From Desulfobacterales bacterium (GTDB lineage: Bacteria; Desulfobacterota; Desulfobacteria; Desulfobacterales; Desulfosalsimonadaceae): a stretch of 15,373 nucleotides of DNA. Within the stretch, counting starts at the first letter, position 1. Each line of letters starts with the position of its first letter. Where the stretch lies: positions 1 through 15,373 of the forward strand of contig SKZX01000087.1 in assembly GCA_007127175.1 (NCBI GenBank). The letters run 5' to 3'. The notes under the pieces are model-generated. The model was not told where the DNA came from. It worked only from the letters and a program-made list of their open reading frames with translations, and made no database searches. Shown here in pieces: positions 12,563 to 15,373 of this stretch. The translations under genes and the position numbers were made by a program.

Positions 12563-15007
12563 ATGGTACAAATACCGAAAATATTCAGGCAGACCGATGG
12601 CGTTGCCATGACACCCGTACTCCCGTTACTGCCTTTGCGTGATATTGTCGTTTTCCCGTTCATGGTATCGCCGCTTTTTGTCGGCAGGACCATGTCCATC
12701 AATGCCATATCCGAGGCAATGAACGTGGAGGACAAGTATATATTTCTGGCGACGCAGTCTACACCGGGGGAAGACAACCCGGGGCAGACCGATATCAATC
12801 GTACAGGCACTGTTGCAAAAGTGCTCCAGATGTTGCGCCTCCCCGACGGGACGGTCAAAACCGTTGTGGAGGGAAAGCACCGGGCGCGCATTGTCCGATT
12901 CATCGACAATACCAGTTTCTTCCAGGTGCAGCTCGAGCTGATCGAAGAACCCGATCTCGATGAATCTGAAAAAATCGCGTATTTCAGAAACATCATCGGC
13001 AGTTTCAAGGAATACGCCACGCTTCACAAAAACATTACCACTGAAACAGCGGACAAGATCGCCGCAATCAAGGACCCGGTCCAGCTTTTATACACCGTTG
13101 CCGCGCAATTTTCCTTCAAAACGCCCGACAACCAGAAGCTTCTTGAAATTGACGCCATAGAGGAGCGCCTCGCCCTGCTCGTCGAGCTGATCAGCCAGGA
13201 AACCATCATCCTGAAAACGGACCAGCAGATCAAGGGCCGGATCAAGAAGCAAATGGAGCAGAGCCAGAAGAACTATTATCTGAACGAACAGATCCGGGCC
13301 ATCAAGAAGGAGATGGGCGAAGAAGACGCCGACGACAACGAACTCAGGGAACTGGAAGAACGGATACAGGCAAAAGAACTGAGCGAGGAGGCCAAAGACA
13401 AGGTCTGGCAGGAGTTCAAGAAGCTCAAGCGCATGACCCCCATGTCCGCCGAGGCGACCGTCACCCGGAACTACATTGACTGGATTTTAAGCCTGCCGTG
13501 GAATGAAAACTCGGAGATCTCATCGGATCTTGACAAGGCCGAAACGATCCTGGACGAGGACCATTACGGCCTCAACCGCCCCAAGGAGCGCATCCTGGAA
13601 TACCTGGCCGTTCAGGCCCTGGTCAATAAAATAAGGGGGCCGATCCTGTGCCTTGTGGGGCCGCCGGGTGTCGGCAAGACATCCCTTGCAAAAAGCATCG
13701 CCCGGGCCACCAGCCGCGAATTCGTGCGCCTGTCTTTGGGCGGGGTGCGGGACGAGGCGGAGATCCGGGGACACCGGCGCACCTATATCGGCGCCATGCC
13801 CGGAAAAATCCTCCAGTCCCTGCGCAAGGCCGGCGTGAACAACCCGGTTTTCTGTCTGGACGAGATCGACAAGATGAGCATGGACTTCCGGGGGGACCCG
13901 TCTGCGGCCCTGCTCGAGGTGCTCGATCCCGAGCAGAACTATGCGTTCAACGACCATTACATAGACATGGACTATGACCTGTCGAACATCCTTTTCGTGA
14001 CAACGGCCAACACGCTGCCGGACATCCCCCTGCCGCTTCAGGACCGCATGGAGATCATCCGGCTGCCCGGCTACACGGAGTATGAAAAATACAACATTGC
14101 CGAGCAGTTCCTCATCCCCAAGCAGATCAAGCTCAACGGGCTCGAGGGAAAGGACATCCGTTTCTCGAAAAACGCCGTATTCATGCTTATCCGCAACTAT
14201 ACCCGGGAGGCCGGCGTCCGCAACCTGGAACGGGAAATCGCATCCATTTGCCGCAAGATCGCAAGAAAAATCGCCAAATCCGAAAAAACGGGCGTCATCA
14301 ACGTGAATACCCGCTCCGTCCAGAAATACCTGGGGCCGATCCAGTTCCGGAAAAGCCAGGTGGAGGAAAAGGACCAGGTGGGCATCGTGATCGGGCTGGC
14401 ATGGACCCAGTTCGGCGGAGAGCTGCTTTTCGTTGAAAGCGCCATCATGCCCGGCAAGGGCGATTTCAGGGTGACCGGCAAGCTGGGCGACGTCATGCAG
14501 GAATCGGCCAAGGCCGCCATCAGCTACGTGCGGTCCCGGGCCGAGCAGTTCAACATCGATCCCAAGTTTTATGAAAACTTTGATATCCACGTACATGTAC
14601 CGGAAGGCGCAACGCCCAAGGACGGGCCTTCCGCCGGGATCGCCATGTGCACGTCCATTATATCGACCCTTGCCAAGCTGCCCGTGAGGCGCAAGATCGC
14701 CATGACCGGCGAGATCACCCTGCGCGGCCGGGTCCTGCCCATCGGGGGACTGAAGGAAAAAATCCTTGCCGCCCACCGGGGGGGGATCACCAAGGTGCTG
14801 ATCCCCAAGGAAAACGAAAAGGACATCAAGGAAATTCCGGCTTCCATCGCAAAGCAGATCGAGATCATACCGGTGGAGCACATGGACGAGGTGATCAGCC
14901 ATGCCATCATCATGGAAAAGGGGCTTTCCCTCTATAAAAACCCGGAACAATTTCAGATTCCCAAAACCGGGACTGAGCCGGTAAGCCCCATGCTGACGGG
15001 GCACTAA
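12563..15007 (+). CDS. lon: ATP-dependent protease Lon (LonA type)
   Basis: Soluble homohexameric AAA+ serine protease that removes misfolded and short-lived regulatory proteins. Length is 814 aa (E. coli 784). The start could be the ATG at 12563 or the one at 12608, just before TPVLPLLPLRDIVVFPFM; neither has a good ribosome site. The N-terminal substrate-binding domain is followed by a coiled coil around 222-290 (QIKGRIKKQMEQSQKNYYL). Walker A GPPGVGKT is at 366-373 and Walker B has D433-E434 in CLDEIDKM. The protease domain has the Ser-Lys dyad S690 in DGPSAGIAM and K733 in GGLKEKILAAHRGG, spaced 43 residues as in E. coli (S679/K722). The tail (NPEQFQIPKTGTEP) is short. It follows tig-clpP-clpX but has its own candidate promoter and an upstream inverted repeat. 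Confidence 0.97.
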   Translation: MVQIPKIFRQTDGVAMTPVLPLLPLRDIVVFPFMVSPLFVGRTMSINAISEAMNVEDKYIFLATQSTPGEDNPGQTDINRTGTVAKVLQMLRLPDGTVKTVVEGKHRARIVRFIDNTSFFQVQLELIEEPDLDESEKIAYFRNIIGSFKEYATLHKNITTETADKIAAIKDPVQLLYTVAAQFSFKTPDNQKLLEIDAIEERLALLVELISQETIILKTDQQIKGRIKKQMEQSQKNYYLNEQIRAIKKEMGEEDADDNELRELEERIQAKELSEEAKDKVWQEFKKLKRMTPMSAEATVTRNYIDWILSLPWNENSEISSDLDKAETILDEDHYGLNRPKERILEYLAVQALVNKIRGPILCLVGPPGVGKTSLAKSIARATSREFVRLSLGGVRDEAEIRGHRRTYIGAMPGKILQSLRKAGVNNPVFCLDEIDKMSMDFRGDPSAALLEVLDPEQNYAFNDHYIDMDYDLSNILFVTTANTLPDIPLPLQDRMEIIRLPGYTEYEKYNIAEQFLIPKQIKLNGLEGKDIRFSKNAVFMLIRNYTREAGVRNLEREIASICRKIARKIAKSEKTGVINVNTRSVQKYLGPIQFRKSQVEEKDQVGIVIGLAWTQFGGELLFVESAIMPGKGDFRVTGKLGDVMQESAKAAISYVRSRAEQFNIDPKFYENFDIHVHVPEGATPKDGPSAGIAMCTSIISTLAKLPVRRKIAMTGEITLRGRVLPIGGLKEKILAAHRGGITKVLIPKENEKDIKEIPASIAKQIEIIPVEHMDEVISHAIIMEKGLSLYKNPEQFQIPKTGTEPVSPMLTGH

Positions 15008-15035
15008 AAATTCGTGCGCAGGCCTTGTTTTTATC

Positions 15036-15065
15036 TTGACAAGCAAGTGCGTAAATTGGTAGAAG
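15036..15065 (+). promoter_or_regulatory. Promoter of the tRNA-Val/tRNA-Asp transcript
   Basis: TTGACA (15036-15041), 18-base spacer, TAGAAG (15060-15065). The inferred start is near 15072, about 23 bases before tRNA-Val. The string TGGTAGAAG (15057-15065) is shared with the tRNA-Pro promoter. Confidence 0.5.
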
Positions 15066-15094
15066 GCTATCTTTAATAAACAACAGTTTCACAT

Positions 15095-15170
15095 GGGCGG
15101 GTAGCTCAGTTGGGAGAGCGGCGGCCTTACAAGCCGTAGGTCACAGGTTCGAGCCCTGTTCCGCCTACCA
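15095..15170 (+). tRNA. tRNA-Val (anticodon TAC)
   Basis: 76-base cloverleaf with acceptor GGGCGGG/TCCGCCT (two G-T pairs), anticodon loop CTTACAA (anticodon TAC), T-arm ACAGGTTCGAGCCCTGT and encoded CCA. Nineteen bases separate it from tRNA-Asp, so the two are probably one transcript. Confidence 0.96.
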
Positions 15171-15189
15171 GCCCTGGAAAAAAATTTGC

Positions 15190-15267
15190 GGGGGCGTAGT
15201 TCAGTTTGGTTAGAACGCCGGCCTGTCACGCCGGAGGTCGCGAGTTCGAGTCTCGTCGCTCCCGCCA
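15190..15267 (+). tRNA. tRNA-Asp (anticodon GTC)
   Basis: 78-base cloverleaf with acceptor GGGGGCG/CGCTCCC, anticodon stem CCGGC/GCCGG with loop CTGTCAC (anticodon GTC), discriminator G and encoded CCA. The D-loop (AGTTTGGTTA) is one base longer than in E. coli tRNA-Asp. An intrinsic terminator follows 12 bases later. Confidence 0.96.
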
Positions 15268-15278
15268 ATAAAATCATG

Positions 15279-15313
15279 AAAACCGGATAGTTAAAAACGC
15301 TATCCGGTTTTTG
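15279..15313 (+). terminator. Intrinsic terminator after tRNA-Asp
   Basis: AAAACCGGATAG (15279-15290), nine-base loop, CTATCCGGTTTT (15300-15311), with T continuing to 15312. Perfect twelve-base arms. The A-rich left edge and T-rich right edge let it work in both directions, as expected between the tRNA transcript and a convergent gene. Confidence 0.85.
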
Positions 15314-15318
15314 TGTTA

Positions 15319-15373
15319 TTACTCTTGCCAACTGACGGCTCTCTTGACGGCTTTTTCATTTCGCACCGCCTTG
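15319..15373 (-). CDS. Possible 3' end of a convergent gene, cut by the window edge
   Basis: On the minus strand one frame is open from the window edge to a TAA at 15321-15319, giving KAVRNEKAVKRAVSWQE. The basic, helix-like C-terminus and the position beside a tRNA 3' end would suit an integrase, but 17 residues cannot show this. A second minus frame is also open to a TAG inside the terminator, so even the coding frame is unsure. The bidirectional terminator next to it is the main support for a convergent gene. The segment also holds a TGACGGCT direct repeat (15333-15340 and 15345-15352). Confidence 0.22.
   Translation of the reverse strand, partial: KAVRNEKAVKRAVSWQE

Noticed and set aside
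13520..15046. 508-codon minus-strand frame opposite lon
   Set aside because: A shadow of the lon coding strand caused by its GC-rich third positions; composition is H/D/G/V-rich with no domain, while lon itself is complete.
15089..15331. Minus-strand 80-codon frame containing strings like TRLELATSGVTGRRSNQ
   Set aside because: It is the reverse translation of tRNA-Asp and tRNA-Val, a well-known false gene pattern.
1..15373. CRISPR array, transposon ends, toxin-antitoxin or phage-defence genes
   Set aside because: No regularly spaced repeats, transposase motifs or paired small ORFs were seen; gene content is housekeeping and metabolic.

Overview
The window looks like a chromosomal segment from a GC-rich anaerobic deltaproteobacterium (Desulfobacterota, most like Desulfobacterales). 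This is inferred from three things: the tig-clpP-clpX-lon gene order, a three-gene oxidoreductase with heterodisulfide-reductase-like (CCG-domain) iron-sulfur subunits of the kind common in sulfate reducers, and the protein sequences read by eye. No database search was possible. Most of the window is ordinary core-genome content. No CRISPR array, insertion sequence, rRNA or recognisable defence system was seen.

Left part (1-4023). A secreted penicillin-acylase-family Ntn hydrolase runs leftwards and leaves the window after 561 codons. It has a strong consensus-like promoter about 240 bases upstream, so its mRNA should carry a long leader. After an AT-richer non-coding stretch, a family 2 glycosyltransferase and a small class I SAM-dependent methyltransferase lie in tandem on the + strand. 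They are probably a surface-glycan or glycolipid modification pair.

Central part (4061-7646). A tight three-gene operon encodes an iron-sulfur CCG protein, a FAD-linked oxidase/dehydrogenase of the GlcD/vanillyl-alcohol-oxidase type, and a second iron-sulfur CCG protein of the HdrD/GlpC type. Together they look like a 2-hydroxyacid (lactate or glycolate-like) or related alcohol dehydrogenase that passes electrons from FAD through [4Fe-4S] clusters to a quinone or thiol-type acceptor. The substrate cannot be read from sequence. Both CCG proteins have unusual cysteine patterns, and the FAD gene carries a terminator-like hairpin inside its coding sequence.

Middle (7666-8948). This stretch holds tRNA-Pro(TGG) on the minus strand, an exported N-acetylmuramoyl-L-alanine amidase on the minus strand, and tRNA-Leu(TAG) on the plus strand. 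Promoter-like sites are visible for each.

Right part (9087-15373). The protein-quality-control cluster comes in the order tig (trigger factor), clpP, clpX, lon. The first three are closely spaced. lon follows a 202-base gap with its own candidate promoter and an upstream inverted repeat. After lon come tRNA-Val(TAC) and tRNA-Asp(GTC), with a tRNA-type promoter before them and a clear intrinsic terminator after them. The last 55 bases are open on the minus strand and may be the 3' end of a convergent gene.

Functionally, trigger factor folds nascent chains, ClpXP and Lon degrade misfolded or regulatory proteins, the FAD/CCG operon feeds electrons into respiration, and the acylase and amidase act outside the cytoplasm.
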